Assembly (NCBI GenBank): GCA_031269875.1
Contig: JAISYM010000107.1
Coordinates: forward strand, 1 to 33,831
Source of the DNA: Synergistaceae bacterium
Lineage (GTDB): Bacteria; Synergistota; Synergistia; Synergistales; Synergistaceae
Direction: 5' to 3'
DNA: 33,831 nucleotides
Shown here one piece after another: positions 14,275 through 24,116 of the stretch; position 1 is the first letter of the stretch, and each line of letters begins with the position of its first letter. Under the pieces are notes generated by a model. The model worked only from the letters and a program-made list of their open reading frames with translations. It searched no databases and was not told the origin of the DNA. Made by a program: the position numbers and the translations under genes.

Positions 14275-16845
14275 ATGAGCATAATAGAATCGAACAAATT
14301 GCCGATCGAGCAGCTGCGAAGGCGGACGGACGCTGAATCTCTCGGCTTTAAGACGACGGACGAACTGAAATGTCCAAAACAGCTCATCGGTCAAGCTAAG
14401 GCTGTAAACGCCATATCGTTTGCGCTGGAGCTGGACACGAGGGGCTATAACCTCTTCGTTGTCGGCAATCCGGGAAGCGGCCGCACCACTTTCACCATAG
14501 AAGCCATGAAGGAAAAGGCGCTCGGCATGAGTCCGCCGGATGACTGGGTGTACGTTTACAACTTCGACGAGCCCGGAGAGCCGCTTGCCATAAACCTTCC
14601 GGCTGGGTGCGGAAAGACGCTTGCCTCCGCGATGAACGACCTCGTGGAGGATCTCAAGGTGAATCTCGGGAAGGCGTTCGACAACAGCGAATACGAGGAC
14701 AACAAGGCCACGCTGGTGAAAAATTTTCAGGAGAGCGTGGGCGAGTTGATGGAATCTCTGAGAGCGTACGCCTCTGAGCAGAATTTCTCCATCAAGAGAA
14801 CCCCTCAGGGTTTCGTGAACCTTCCGCTGATTAAAGAGGAACAGCCTGAATCGCCTGAGGCGGCCGACGCCGGCGGTGAATCGGAACAGGATACCGCGGA
14901 CAAAACTGAGGAAGCCGAGAATGCTGAAAAAGCTGACAAAGAGCCTAAAACCGTCACAAGGGAGATGCAGCCGGACGAGTTTGAAAAACTTTCCGAGGAG
15001 GAGCAGAACGCGATACAGAAGAAATCCGAGGAGATAGCGCAGAAGACGCTGGAAACACTTCGGATCATGCGCGACAGAGAAAAGGAACTGAAGCAGGAGA
15101 TCAAAAAACTCGAGGCGGAGATCTGCCGGAACGCCACCCAGCCTATCCTGTCAGAACTGCGAGACAAATTTCAGGAGACCAAAAAACTTACGGACTGGAT
15201 CGACAAGCTGGAAGAGGACATCGTGCAGAACTTTGGAATGTTTGTCGCCGCGACGAGGGATGAGAACTCGGAAGCCGACTTCAGCCGCTTCAGCGTTAAC
15301 GTGTTCGTCTCGAACGACAGCGAGTGCGGAGCGCCCGTCATAAGGGAGACGAACCCCACGTACTACAACCTGATGGGCAAGGTGGAATACGAGAGCAGGC
15401 AGGGCTATCTTTACACCGACTTCCGCAAGATAAAAGCCGGCGCTCTGCACAGGGCGAACGGCGGCTATCTCATGCTCGAGGCCGAGAACGTGCTGCGGCA
15501 GTTCATGTCATGGGACGCGTTGAAGCGCGTGCTCTCTTCCGGCGAACTCACCATCGAGAACCTCGGAGAACATCTCGGTTATATCCCGGTGGCTTCGCTC
15601 AGGCCGGAGGCAATCCCCATAAACGTCAAGGTCGTAATCGTGGGAACGTACTATCTTTATTATCTGCTCAACATTTACGACCCGGAATTTCAGAAAATTT
15701 TCAAGATCAAGGCGGATTTCGAGTCCGACATGCCGCGCGGTGCCGAGATGGAGTATCGGCTTGCCTGTGTGATCGCTCACTTCGTCAGCAACGACGGCAA
15801 GATACCGTTCACGGCCGCCGCGGTGGCCGAGGTGATCGAAAACGCGTCCCGTCTCGTCGACGACCAGGATCGCATGTCCACACAGTTCAACAAGATATCG
15901 GAACTTTTAGCTGAGGCCACGGCTTGGGCGAGGATGGAAAAAGCGGAACTCGTGGACTTTCACCACGTCATTAAGGCCGTCGAGGAGAAGATCAACAGGA
16001 GCAACCTCGTCGAGGAAAGGTATCGCAGGGCGTTTGAGACCGGAGTTATCCGAATCGACACGGAGGGCGCGGCGGTGGGGCAGATAAACGGGCTCTCCGT
16101 CATTTCCATGGTCGACCATACGTTTGGGCACCCTGTCCGTATCAGCGCGAACGTCTTTATGGGTCAAGAGGGAGTGGTCAATATTGAGCGCGAGGTCAAA
16201 CTGACCGGTCCCATACACAACAAGGGCCTCTTGACGCTGTCGAGTTATCTGGGCAGGATGTACGCTCAGGATATGCCGATATCCATCTCGGCCAGGATAG
16301 CGTTCGAGCAGACCTACGGGGGAATAGAGGGGGACAGCGCTTCGTCGACGGAGCTTTACTGCCTCCTTTCGGCGCTCTCCGGCGTGCCGCTGCGGCAGGA
16401 TATCGCAGTCACGGGATCGGTCGACCAGTTCGGCTCGATTCAGCCGATCGGCGGCGTAAACGAGAAGATAGAGGGTTTCTTCAGCTATTGCAAGGTCAGG
16501 GGGCTTACGGGTACTCAGGGCGTGATGATACCGCGCCAGAACGCGCAGCATCTCATGCTTCACTACGACGTTCTGAATGCCGTCAGGGAGGGATTGTTCA
16601 GCATCTGGGCGGTCTCCACCATTGACGAGGGGATAGAGATACTCTCGGGAGTGCCGGCGGGGGAGCCTGTTCCTGACGGATCATACCCCGCGGACAGCGT
16701 TCACGGGAGGACGAAGTCGTGTCTCAGAAGCTGGCTCGAGCGCTCCGCAAAGCTGAAGCGCGAGCTGTCGAAGCAGGACGCGGACGAGGCGGACGAAGCG
16801 AACGGAAACGGCCAAAAGAAGAAAAATGAGCAGGACGACGACTGA
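14275..16845 (+). CDS. Lon-like ATP-dependent protease (AAA_32 / LonB-type)
   Basis: An 856-residue protease of family S16 with an unusual ATPase region. Walker A-like GNPGSGRTT lies at 64-72. A Walker B-like NGGYLMLEAEN (about 395-405) is separated from it by a long helical insertion (about 120-330). The insertion holds an acidic low-complexity stretch (about 187-229) and a coiled coil. A LonB-type helical lid follows. The proteolytic domain (about 590-800) has the Ser-Lys dyad: S688 in EGDSASS and K731 in GGVNEKIEG, 43 residues apart as in classical Lon. The C-terminal tail is highly charged. There is no Lon N-domain and no membrane segment, so it is likely cytoplasmic. GGGAGAGG precedes the ATG. 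Substrates are unknown. Confidence 0.93.
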   Translation: MSIIESNKLPIEQLRRRTDAESLGFKTTDELKCPKQLIGQAKAVNAISFALELDTRGYNLFVVGNPGSGRTTFTIEAMKEKALGMSPPDDWVYVYNFDEPGEPLAINLPAGCGKTLASAMNDLVEDLKVNLGKAFDNSEYEDNKATLVKNFQESVGELMESLRAYASEQNFSIKRTPQGFVNLPLIKEEQPESPEAADAGGESEQDTADKTEEAENAEKADKEPKTVTREMQPDEFEKLSEEEQNAIQKKSEEIAQKTLETLRIMRDREKELKQEIKKLEAEICRNATQPILSELRDKFQETKKLTDWIDKLEEDIVQNFGMFVAATRDENSEADFSRFSVNVFVSNDSECGAPVIRETNPTYYNLMGKVEYESRQGYLYTDFRKIKAGALHRANGGYLMLEAENVLRQFMSWDALKRVLSSGELTIENLGEHLGYIPVASLRPEAIPINVKVVIVGTYYLYYLLNIYDPEFQKIFKIKADFESDMPRGAEMEYRLACVIAHFVSNDGKIPFTAAAVAEVIENASRLVDDQDRMSTQFNKISELLAEATAWARMEKAELVDFHHVIKAVEEKINRSNLVEERYRRAFETGVIRIDTEGAAVGQINGLSVISMVDHTFGHPVRISANVFMGQEGVVNIEREVKLTGPIHNKGLLTLSSYLGRMYAQDMPISISARIAFEQTYGGIEGDSASSTELYCLLSALSGVPLRQDIAVTGSVDQFGSIQPIGGVNEKIEGFFSYCKVRGLTGTQGVMIPRQNAQHLMLHYDVLNAVREGLFSIWAVSTIDEGIEILSGVPAGEPVPDGSYPADSVHGRTKSCLRSWLERSAKLKRELSKQDADEADEANGNGQKKKNEQDDD

Positions 16846-17614
16846 AAACGCTGCGGCAAAGGCGGTAAAAAAGCCGGGCAAGGTCGGCGAAAAGCGGGGG
16901 AGTGCCGCGAGGGCCTTTGAGTGCCGTTTTACGCCTGGCAGTCTCGATCATATATTGTTCGTTCTCGGGGAACTCGACGCGGTATACGGTTTTGGGGCAC
17001 TGCCAACCGACGCCTACGCCACCGGGGAACCGCTCGATGGCCTGATGCTCACTCTTCTGTCGCAGAACACGAACGACCGCAACAGGGATATGGCTTACAA
17101 CGCGCTCAGGGCGAAACACCCGTCCTGGGCGGATGTCGCGGCGCTTTCCCCGCCGAGCGTGGCCGGCTTGATAAAATCGGCCGGGCTTGGCGATACGAAA
17201 GCCGCTAGGATGATAGAGATACTGGATAAAATTTACGGCGATTTCGGGGATTTCAGCCTGAAGAAATTGTTCGAGTGGGAACCGGGCCGAGTCAGGGAGT
17301 ACCTGTTGGCGCTGCCCGGCATCGGGCCCAAGACAGTCGCCTGCGTCATGGCCTTCGATCTCGGTATGCCTGCGTTCCCCGTGGATACCCATGTAGCCAG
17401 GATCTCCCGCAGACTTGGCTGGGCGTCGGAGAAGACCCCGCCGCACAAAATCCAGGATTTTCTGGAGGCCACCGTGCCGCCTGAATACTGCGGCGCGGGA
17501 CACTTGAATATGATAGAACACGGCAGGAAGGTATGCCGCGCGAGGAACCCCCTTTGCGGCGGGTGTCCCGTAAGCGCGGCCTGTCCGCGACAAAAAATGG
17601 AGGCTGCAGAATGA
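16826..17614 (+). CDS. Endonuclease III-type DNA glycosylase
   Basis: A 262-residue HhH-GPD DNA glycosylase/AP lyase for base excision repair of oxidised pyrimidines. It has the helix-hairpin-helix LPGIGPKT (163-170) with catalytic Lys 169, and VDTHVARISRRLG with catalytic Asp 187. A C-terminal [4Fe-4S] motif C-x6-C-x2-C-x5-C uses Cys 237, 244, 247 and 253. The LLSQNTNDRN segment is typical of Nth relatives that differ from E. coli Nth, so substrate range is open and no symbol is given. A basic N-terminal extension (about 1-30) is present. The start overlaps the protease gene by 20 bases and has only a weak ribosome binding site, suggesting coupling. Confidence 0.93.
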   Translation: MSRTTTENAAAKAVKKPGKVGEKRGSAARAFECRFTPGSLDHILFVLGELDAVYGFGALPTDAYATGEPLDGLMLTLLSQNTNDRNRDMAYNALRAKHPSWADVAALSPPSVAGLIKSAGLGDTKAARMIEILDKIYGDFGDFSLKKLFEWEPGRVREYLLALPGIGPKTVACVMAFDLGMPAFPVDTHVARISRRLGWASEKTPPHKIQDFLEATVPPEYCGAGHLNMIEHGRKVCRARNPLCGGCPVSAACPRQKMEAAE

Positions 17615-18771
17615 TCGAACCGGAACCAGAAAAATATATCGTCGGCGCGGCCCGCTGCGAGAGTTACGACCCGCAAGAGGTAAAGGACGCGCTGTGCCTG
17701 GCGATTTCCCGAGCGGGCGCGCCGGAGATAAAGGACGGCAGCGTTCTGATAAAGACAAACATGCTTTCGCCCTCCGCGCCCGATCGGGCCGTCACCACTC
17801 ACCCGGAGGTACTGCGCGCCATATCGGACGGGATGCGGGCAAACGGCAATTCCGTTCACATCGCTGACAACCCCGGCTATATATTTTCCGACAAGGGAAA
17901 CCTGCTCAAGGCGACCGGCGTAGGCGGCCTCGCGCGGGAAGGCGTGTCCGTCGGGCTGTTGTCCGACCAGGGCGTGCGGAGCGTGCGGAACGACGCGTTC
18001 AGGGTCCTCGAGGAGGCCCGTGTCTCTAACAGGTATCTGGACGCCCCGTTCGTAATAAACGCCGCGAAGCTGAAAACGCACATCGAGACCGAGGTATCCT
18101 GCTGTATCAAGAATATCTTCGGAACGGCGGACACGGCCACGAGGAAAAAATGCCACGGCTCCGCGTCCGAGACAGTGCTGGCGGAGGCCATAACGGATCT
18201 GTTTATCATCAGGCCGCCGGACTTCAACGTCGTTGACGCGATTTTGGCGATGGAAGGGGACGGGCCTTCCTACGGGAAGCCCAAAAAGACCGGTTGGATA
18301 CTGGCGGGCACAAACGCGCTGGCTGTCGATTGGGCAGCCTCCGTCATTATGTGCTACAAAAATCCGCTCGAAATTCCGCTCATGGCGGCGGCGGCTTCCC
18401 GCGGCATAGGGCCGCGCGACAGATCCCAGATCGAGCTTGTGGGAGCGGAATGGGACGAACTGCCGAGAAATGGCTTTAAAAAGTCGACGAGCCTCGTCCG
18501 GTTGCTGCCAACCTTCCTTCGCGGGGCCGCCCACCGTTTCGTAACGCTCAGGCCGGAACTCATCCGCGAACAGTGCGTCCGATGCGGGATATGCGGGCGT
18601 GTCTGCCCGGTCGACGCGATAACCGGAGAAGCCGGCGCGTATCCTGAGATAAACAGGCAGTCCTGCGTCAAGTGCCTCTGCTGTCACGAAATGTGCCCGA
18701 CCGGCGCGATGGCCGTCCATAAAAATTTCCTCGCCGCGATAGCCGGCAAACTCCGGAAGAGCGGAGCTTGA
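17611..18771 (+). CDS. DUF362 protein with C-terminal 2[4Fe-4S] ferredoxin domain
   Basis: A 386-residue protein. Residues about 1-300 form a DUF362 domain (SVLIKTNML, INAAKLKTHIETEVSCCIKNIFG, VVDAILAMEGDGPSYG). Residues about 318-370 form a bacterial ferredoxin fold with two CxxCxxCxxxCP motifs (Cys 322/325/328/332 and 352/355/358/362). Such proteins are common in anaerobes; the reaction is not established, so no function is asserted beyond Fe-S electron transfer potential. The frame is open to 17533. The ATG at 17611 overlaps the upstream stop (ATGA) and has GGAGG 7 bases upstream. It is the last gene of the plus-strand block; no T-tailed terminator was seen for it. Confidence 0.9.
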   Translation: MIEPEPEKYIVGAARCESYDPQEVKDALCLAISRAGAPEIKDGSVLIKTNMLSPSAPDRAVTTHPEVLRAISDGMRANGNSVHIADNPGYIFSDKGNLLKATGVGGLAREGVSVGLLSDQGVRSVRNDAFRVLEEARVSNRYLDAPFVINAAKLKTHIETEVSCCIKNIFGTADTATRKKCHGSASETVLAEAITDLFIIRPPDFNVVDAILAMEGDGPSYGKPKKTGWILAGTNALAVDWAASVIMCYKNPLEIPLMAAAASRGIGPRDRSQIELVGAEWDELPRNGFKKSTSLVRLLPTFLRGAAHRFVTLRPELIREQCVRCGICGRVCPVDAITGEAGAYPEINRQSCVKCLCCHEMCPTGAMAVHKNFLAAIAGKLRKSGA

Positions 18772-18873
18772 TTTGGATTTGCACCCGGAATTTGTCTGAT
18801 TGGCAAATTATAGAAAACAGACTGACAATACTTAGCTCTTTAAGTGAATGATCGATTGCCGGCACTGCACACT

Positions 18874-18911
18874 AAAAAAAACGAGAGGCCTCTCAACTGA
18901 CGAGAGGCCTC
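18874..18911 (-). terminator. Intrinsic terminator after the first PilY1-like gene
   Basis: Minus strand: a 10-bp stem GAGGCCTCTC / GAGAGGCCTC with a 7-nt loop, followed by TCG and a run of eight T. Each arm is itself near-palindromic. The stem also lies between convergent genes and might slow plus-strand transcripts from the DUF362 gene, but there is no T run on that side. Confidence 0.88.
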
Positions 18912-18952
18912 CTGCTTGATTCTAGGGTGCTGATCGTACCAAGTATAAGGTT

Positions 18953-21900
18953 CTATTTCATCAGCCAATAGTTGATAATGGTCGTCTCCGGCCTTATGCC
19001 GCCGCGGCCGGGTTTGAGCTCCTCGGCCTCGCCGACGCCATCCCTTGCTATCCATGTGCGGGACTTGGGCTGGTTTTGTTTTTCAAGGACGTCTTTATAA
19101 TCAGACGTTCCGAGGTCATCTACTGATATCATCACGTGATACGATCTGTTCGTCGATCTGACGGCAAGCTCCGTGATCTTTGCGTTATTGAATGTTATGT
19201 ATTTAACGAGATCGCCGTTTCCATCGACCCAACGAGCCGCTTCGCCCGTTTTAATATCCAGTACGTAAAGCCTCGCCTTGCCGGACACGGCTCTCTTGAC
19301 TCCGCAGGGGTTCGCGTCGCTTTGCGTGTCTACATATTCCATCTCCCGGAATGTCGGAATGTACATCCTGCCGTTGAGCAGCACCGGCTTCGCGCTCACG
19401 TACTCTTCTCCGTCATTCTGATTTGAGGGGCGAAGCTTGAAATACCATCCCGGATGATCGTCGCCAGGCGCGAGCTTTGTGCCGGCGGAGTCAGTGAGTT
19501 CCTTGAAGTTATCGCGCACATAAGTCACCTTGTTATCCTCCGGTACGCGGAACCCGAAGATCATCTGAAAATCGTTCGCTATCTTTCCTTCAGGCGCGCC
19601 GGCCGATATTTTGACGAGAGCGTTCGATGTGCCGCCGCCCAGCCATATTTTATCTTTGTCGAAGACAGCGGCCGTACCGTATGGTATCGCGTAGTTCTTC
19701 ACGGAGCCGGGGTCATTTTGGGCGGCCGCCTCGGCGTTCCGCTGAAGCGTCGCCACAGTGCGGATGGTCCATTTGTCCTTGGGCAGCGTTTCCACCGCGC
19801 CATCTTCCTTCCGGTCTTCGAGGCAAACCATGAAAACGCTTCCCCTGTTATCCGCGGCGAAAACGTGTCCCGTCATACATGGAAGCGACGGAATTTGGGA
19901 TCTCAGCAATGTCGGTTCCGAAAGCATCATTCCCATATAAGGCGCGTATCCTGTTTTGCCGGAACCTACTTTCGCGTTGATTTTAGCGACCGCGTCGCTG
20001 TCAAAAGCCTTTATCACAGCGCCGTCCTCCGGTTTTATGAAGATCAGCGCCGCGCCCTCGGTGCCATTTACTGCCGGGTTGTACAAACTCTGGCTGCCGC
20101 CTGGCAGCGCTATGAAGTTCGTGTGATCGGCAAGTGTGCCGGTGATGCCCAGCCCGGGTTTAGGGCTGTTGTGACCCAGCTTGGCAAACGCCTTATACGG
20201 ATCCGCCGACGGGTCTATATGTGATGGAGCGCTGTCCGCCGCCCCCATCGCAGCCAAAGAGCCTCCTAAGTTTTCCAGGTACCAGAGAAATTTCGGGTTG
20301 GCCGGCTCCGAGATATCCATGGTGTAAAGGCCGTTGCCGCCCCTTCCTAGCGTGCCCACTAGGAGCGTTTTCCAACCTTTGCCGTCCGAGGACAAATCAA
20401 ACCTGCGCTTCTGAAGCGGGCCGTCGAGCGTATAAGCCGGGTTCGATCTGGTCCCCAGCGAGTTCTCGCCGCCTTGGACATTGAGCCAGAGGTTCCTTGC
20501 TTTGGCATGTGTCTTCAGCGAGACGAGCCGCGATGGAAGGAGGGTAGGCGGAGGCAGTATAGCGGATTCCTCCCGGCCGTCCGATGGCACGATCACGTGC
20601 AGTATACCGTCGTTTGTCTGGGCGTAGAGCCTCTCCGTGCCTTTTAATTCAGCCTTTGCCGCCATTTCGTCCGCCCATTTCTGATAGCCGGGCAGTTTGT
20701 TGCTGGCCTGAGGGGAGGGGAGATCGGCGTAGACAATCCCGGAGTTGCCGAAGTCGGCGAGCATCGACGACCTCGGGAATTTTGCTTTATCGCCCGAGTA
20801 CGAATAGTCATAGCCCTGCAGCCACCAGTACAGCGCCCTGTCCGGCAAAAAACCGCCGAAATTCCCGATCAACGTGCTGTTTATACCAGTGAGGCCGGCA
20901 AACGTGGCGTCGCCCTCGTTGAATGATTTAAACTCTTTGTCGGTTTTATCCCAGTATTTGAGGTTCCGGGGCGATACCGGGGTCTCGCCGTCCCCCCGGC
21001 GTTCCAGCAGCCGCTCCCCAAATTCCCAATCGCGGATCAGTGCCGAGGAGCCGTCAATGTCATCTGAGACTTTATATTTGGTCAAACTTCCCACCCACTG
21101 ATCCCCTTGGACAATGCGGTAAGAGGTAGAGAACGTGGAGGGCATGTCTTCGCCTGCCGATGGAGGCGTCTCTACTAACGTGCCTTTACCCGGCTGTATC
21201 GCGTCGCTCTCGTTCACGGCGATGAGCGCCTCGCGGAACGACTCGAGCAGTTCCGTAGAATTGGACGCGAAATATGGTTTATACGGGGCATTATCCATAT
21301 TATCTACGGTGTATCCGCTTGGATCGCCTCCTCGTCCTGCGACGGCCATCTTTATCAGGTTCAGCCGCATTCGTTTAACTTCCGTAATGACAGGATCGTC
21401 TTCTTTCAGTGTCTTGTCCTCTTCCATCAGTTTCTCTGGATCGGCCACTATGCCGATAACGAGCGTCCGAATGGGTTTCTCGAGGTCGACTTTCGAAAGA
21501 GCGCGGCTACCATTTTTTTTCTTCGTTATCATCGTAACCTGTTCGTACTGCGCCTTCCTTGGGCCTGTCGCAAGGGTGTTGTCCCCCGACGCGGCGGCGT
21601 TGGTGCTGTCATACAGATTCTTCACGGCCTCCCACGCGCCGTAGGAGTATTCGGCGGAGCTTTTTACTTTCGGTTCCGCCCCGGACGCGACCACGATCAG
21701 CCAGTTATCCTCACACGTACTCCTTATTGGGAAAGACAGGTCGTCGAGGTCTTCTACTTTAACGCAACTGGAATTGCTTGAATCCCGGATTGCGACAAAA
21801 CGATGTTGATTTGTTCTTGCGCTGGGATATGATTCCGTGTCACTAGCACTGCCGGTAATGTCATAGTCGATAATCGGCGAAAAGAAGTCCAGCACAGAAC

Positions 21901-23914
21901 CCGCGGCTTCTCCTGATCCCGAGTTAAACCTCGCTCGGGCGACGCCGCTCATTTCGAGTTCGTTGCTGTAACGGCGATAGTCAGCCCTGTAGTTTATATT
22001 CTGGCCTTTTTTAGAATACCAGATCCATTTTTTATCATAATAGTATTTGCGATCCAGTTCGAGAGGCATGCCGGTGGTACTGTGTACTTTCGTAGGGTCT
22101 GGGAAAATAGCTTGGGGCAGCGCGAATATTCCAGCTATGCCAATCTCAGGTTCCTTGTAATAGTGAAACCGGTCGTTCCTGTCATTGCCGGTAAGCCCGC
22201 CGCTCGTTTTGCTTTCTTTGTTATCTGTTTCGCTTTGTCCGTCAGGAGTGCCAGCACTCCTGATGTCAGCGAATCCGTTTATCCACATCTTGAATTTTTC
22301 CACGTGATCGATGCTCTTGCCGCCCTTTTCCCATATATGGTCGTGTTCGGTGATCGGCAGCCAGAGCGACGCGCGGTTCATCACCTTATACATCGGCCTG
22401 TCCGCGTTGTCGCCGGCGGAAGGACTGCTATCCGGGCCTTCTATTACCCCTTGGTACCATCCATCTGCCTCCTGCGCCGTTGAAACGCGGGTCATATAAT
22501 TGCTGTGTACCACGGCGTTATACCAGATTGGAACGTATTGCCCGTGCACCGAGACGAAAACTTGTATCTCGCCTGTCGTCGCTCCGTTCAGCACGCCGTT
22601 CTCATAACGCACGCGATGAAAACCGTCTTTAGGCCGAATATCTGTATGACCATGACTGCCTTTTGGGCCATGTGCTGTATGATTTATGTCAGGTGCTTTT
22701 ATCTGAGCGTTGCCATCTTTATCGAAGTAATTTTTGGTCTTCAGGTTTGAGCCAAATGGCGCGACCTTGAATATATAGTTCCAATCCTGGCGCGGACGCG
22801 CAATGCCATAATGCGTCCCACTCTTGATCGGGTATTCGACGTTCGCCGGCGATAGGAATGTCGTGGCCATGCCGAATCTGATGTTCTCGAACAGATCTCT
22901 GTCGCTCAAAAGCCTCCATAGCACCAGCTTTGTCTGGTACATCCTGCTGTCGTTAGGCACCAGGTCAATCGGCTCGACGGTTGTTCCTTCCGGCGGCCCC
23001 GACGCCCACCAGGCTGGATTCTTGTAAACGAGCGCGTAGGGATATGCTCTTTTTGTCGCGGTGTGCTCTTTGTAAGCTTTTTCATACGCGAGCTGCTCGT
23101 CCCCAAAAATGGTGATGTCCTTCCTGCCCGCGCTATTATTTCCAGGTACAATTACCGGAGTCCCTGATTCCGGGACTCGAAGAACGCGGCTCTTGTAGCC
23201 GACAGAATACCAAGGAGTGCTGGCCATATTATAGCTGCAATAACGCGCGCCGCTTATGAGGCTTGTAAGCTTCAGTTCATCCGGCCAGGCATCCTGCGCG
23301 TTAGTAAAGTGGGTCTCCAGCGCCGTTATTTGAGACGAGTAACCATCTGTCAACGGATTATCGGCGGTAACGAACGGGAAATAGTAGTCCTCGCTGTTTA
23401 CTTTCATATCTTCTTCAAGAGTACTATGTTTTTTGAAGTTATTCTTGTTGTCCAAATCCCTGCCGTACAGGTTTCGTTCCGGGCGGAGATCCCTTCCGCT
23501 CCACGCCGGCGGCATCGCGCCCATTCCGAATGTCGCGTCTGCCATCATCCTGTTGATATCATATATCGTGAAGTCATAATCATCTTTCGTCAGCTGCCAA
23601 TTTGCGTTCTCATTTGAAGACCAATCCCAGTCGTTGAATTTTCTCACCTGCGGCAGGACGCCCTTCGGTGTGAAGCTCATGGCGGCCGTAGCCTCGATCA
23701 GGAAAAGCACGTTAGATTTTCTGCTTCCGCCGACCAGTTTGTCGGTCTCCTCCATCCCAACTTCGTGCTTCAGCGGTGCTATGACATTTGGCAGAACGTC
23801 GGCCCGCGCCGCGAGTGTCCCCTCCCATACCGGAAGCGTTGCCTGTGACAAGTAAAGCGCTAGTACGGCTGCCGCGATTACCCTCTTTGCAAAATCAAAT
23901 CGGTAACCTCTCAT
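18953..23914 (-). CDS. PilY1/PilC-like large surface protein, copy 1
   Basis: A 1653-residue exported protein. A basic start and hydrophobic core (about residues 8-38) form a signal peptide-like N-terminus. Next comes a region beginning like a von Willebrand A fold (NVLFLIEATAAM, 68-79), but its MIDAS motif is degraded (E-A-T-A-A for D-x-S-x-S). The C-terminal third carries PilY1 beta-propeller signatures: YAQTNDGILHV (about 1100), LVGTLGRGGNGLYTMDIS (about 1185), FIALPGG, and a DGNGD loop near the end. PilY1/PilC proteins sit at type IV pilus tips and modulate adhesion or retraction. No pilus gene is nearby, so that role is inferred. The start at 23914 matches the paralogue's N-terminus (MRGYR.DF.KR) and has GAGGGG 7 bases upstream. 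Confidence 0.85.
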   Translation of the reverse strand: MRGYRFDFAKRVIAAAVLALYLSQATLPVWEGTLAARADVLPNVIAPLKHEVGMEETDKLVGGSRKSNVLFLIEATAAMSFTPKGVLPQVRKFNDWDWSSNENANWQLTKDDYDFTIYDINRMMADATFGMGAMPPAWSGRDLRPERNLYGRDLDNKNNFKKHSTLEEDMKVNSEDYYFPFVTADNPLTDGYSSQITALETHFTNAQDAWPDELKLTSLISGARYCSYNMASTPWYSVGYKSRVLRVPESGTPVIVPGNNSAGRKDITIFGDEQLAYEKAYKEHTATKRAYPYALVYKNPAWWASGPPEGTTVEPIDLVPNDSRMYQTKLVLWRLLSDRDLFENIRFGMATTFLSPANVEYPIKSGTHYGIARPRQDWNYIFKVAPFGSNLKTKNYFDKDGNAQIKAPDINHTAHGPKGSHGHTDIRPKDGFHRVRYENGVLNGATTGEIQVFVSVHGQYVPIWYNAVVHSNYMTRVSTAQEADGWYQGVIEGPDSSPSAGDNADRPMYKVMNRASLWLPITEHDHIWEKGGKSIDHVEKFKMWINGFADIRSAGTPDGQSETDNKESKTSGGLTGNDRNDRFHYYKEPEIGIAGIFALPQAIFPDPTKVHSTTGMPLELDRKYYYDKKWIWYSKKGQNINYRADYRRYSNELEMSGVARARFNSGSGEAAGSVLDFFSPIIDYDITGSASDTESYPSARTNQHRFVAIRDSSNSSCVKVEDLDDLSFPIRSTCEDNWLIVVASGAEPKVKSSAEYSYGAWEAVKNLYDSTNAAASGDNTLATGPRKAQYEQVTMITKKKNGSRALSKVDLEKPIRTLVIGIVADPEKLMEEDKTLKEDDPVITEVKRMRLNLIKMAVAGRGGDPSGYTVDNMDNAPYKPYFASNSTELLESFREALIAVNESDAIQPGKGTLVETPPSAGEDMPSTFSTSYRIVQGDQWVGSLTKYKVSDDIDGSSALIRDWEFGERLLERRGDGETPVSPRNLKYWDKTDKEFKSFNEGDATFAGLTGINSTLIGNFGGFLPDRALYWWLQGYDYSYSGDKAKFPRSSMLADFGNSGIVYADLPSPQASNKLPGYQKWADEMAAKAELKGTERLYAQTNDGILHVIVPSDGREESAILPPPTLLPSRLVSLKTHAKARNLWLNVQGGENSLGTRSNPAYTLDGPLQKRRFDLSSDGKGWKTLLVGTLGRGGNGLYTMDISEPANPKFLWYLENLGGSLAAMGAADSAPSHIDPSADPYKAFAKLGHNSPKPGLGITGTLADHTNFIALPGGSQSLYNPAVNGTEGAALIFIKPEDGAVIKAFDSDAVAKINAKVGSGKTGYAPYMGMMLSEPTLLRSQIPSLPCMTGHVFAADNRGSVFMVCLEDRKEDGAVETLPKDKWTIRTVATLQRNAEAAAQNDPGSVKNYAIPYGTAAVFDKDKIWLGGGTSNALVKISAGAPEGKIANDFQMIFGFRVPEDNKVTYVRDNFKELTDSAGTKLAPGDDHPGWYFKLRPSNQNDGEEYVSAKPVLLNGRMYIPTFREMEYVDTQSDANPCGVKRAVSGKARLYVLDIKTGEAARWVDGNGDLVKYITFNNAKITELAVRSTNRSYHVMISVDDLGTSDYKDVLEKQNQPKSRTWIARDGVGEAEELKPGRGGIRPETTIINYWLMK

Positions 23915-24087
23915 GATCTTTCCCCTCTTTCTGTGGACGATTATTTTTGGACAAAACACATTGGAGCGCCGCGTTGTTCCGTGCAGCGACGAGGATAATC
24001 AATATTGAAAGAAGCATAAGCACACGATCTTAATGGGGACTTAAGAACCATAAGAAATGGTATTAATAGTCCCTGTTAATTTACGGA
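23915..24087 (-). promoter_or_regulatory. Conserved leader of PilY1-like copy 1
   Basis: A 5' UTR of about 165 nt. It holds block A (24035-24052, TATGGTTCTTAAGTCCCC on the minus strand) and block B (23970-23991, 18 of 22 bases matching the copy-2 leader). Each lies at nearly the same distance from the start codon as in copy 2. No small ORF or known riboswitch motif was recognised. Confidence 0.55.
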
Positions 24088-24116
24088 ATTTTACTTAACG
24101 CAAAAGATCCTGTCAA
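24088..24116 (-). promoter_or_regulatory. Promoter of PilY1-like copy 1
   Basis: Minus strand: perfect TTGACA (24111-24116), a 17-base spacer and TAAAAT (24088-24093). It lies between the terminator of copy 2 and the leader of copy 1, so copy 1 is transcribed on its own. Confidence 0.85.

Noticed and set aside
17233-18720. 495-codon minus-strand ORF opposite the endonuclease III and DUF362 genes
   Set aside because: It is a shadow of two well-supported plus-strand genes, rich in Arg and Gly, with no recognisable domain.
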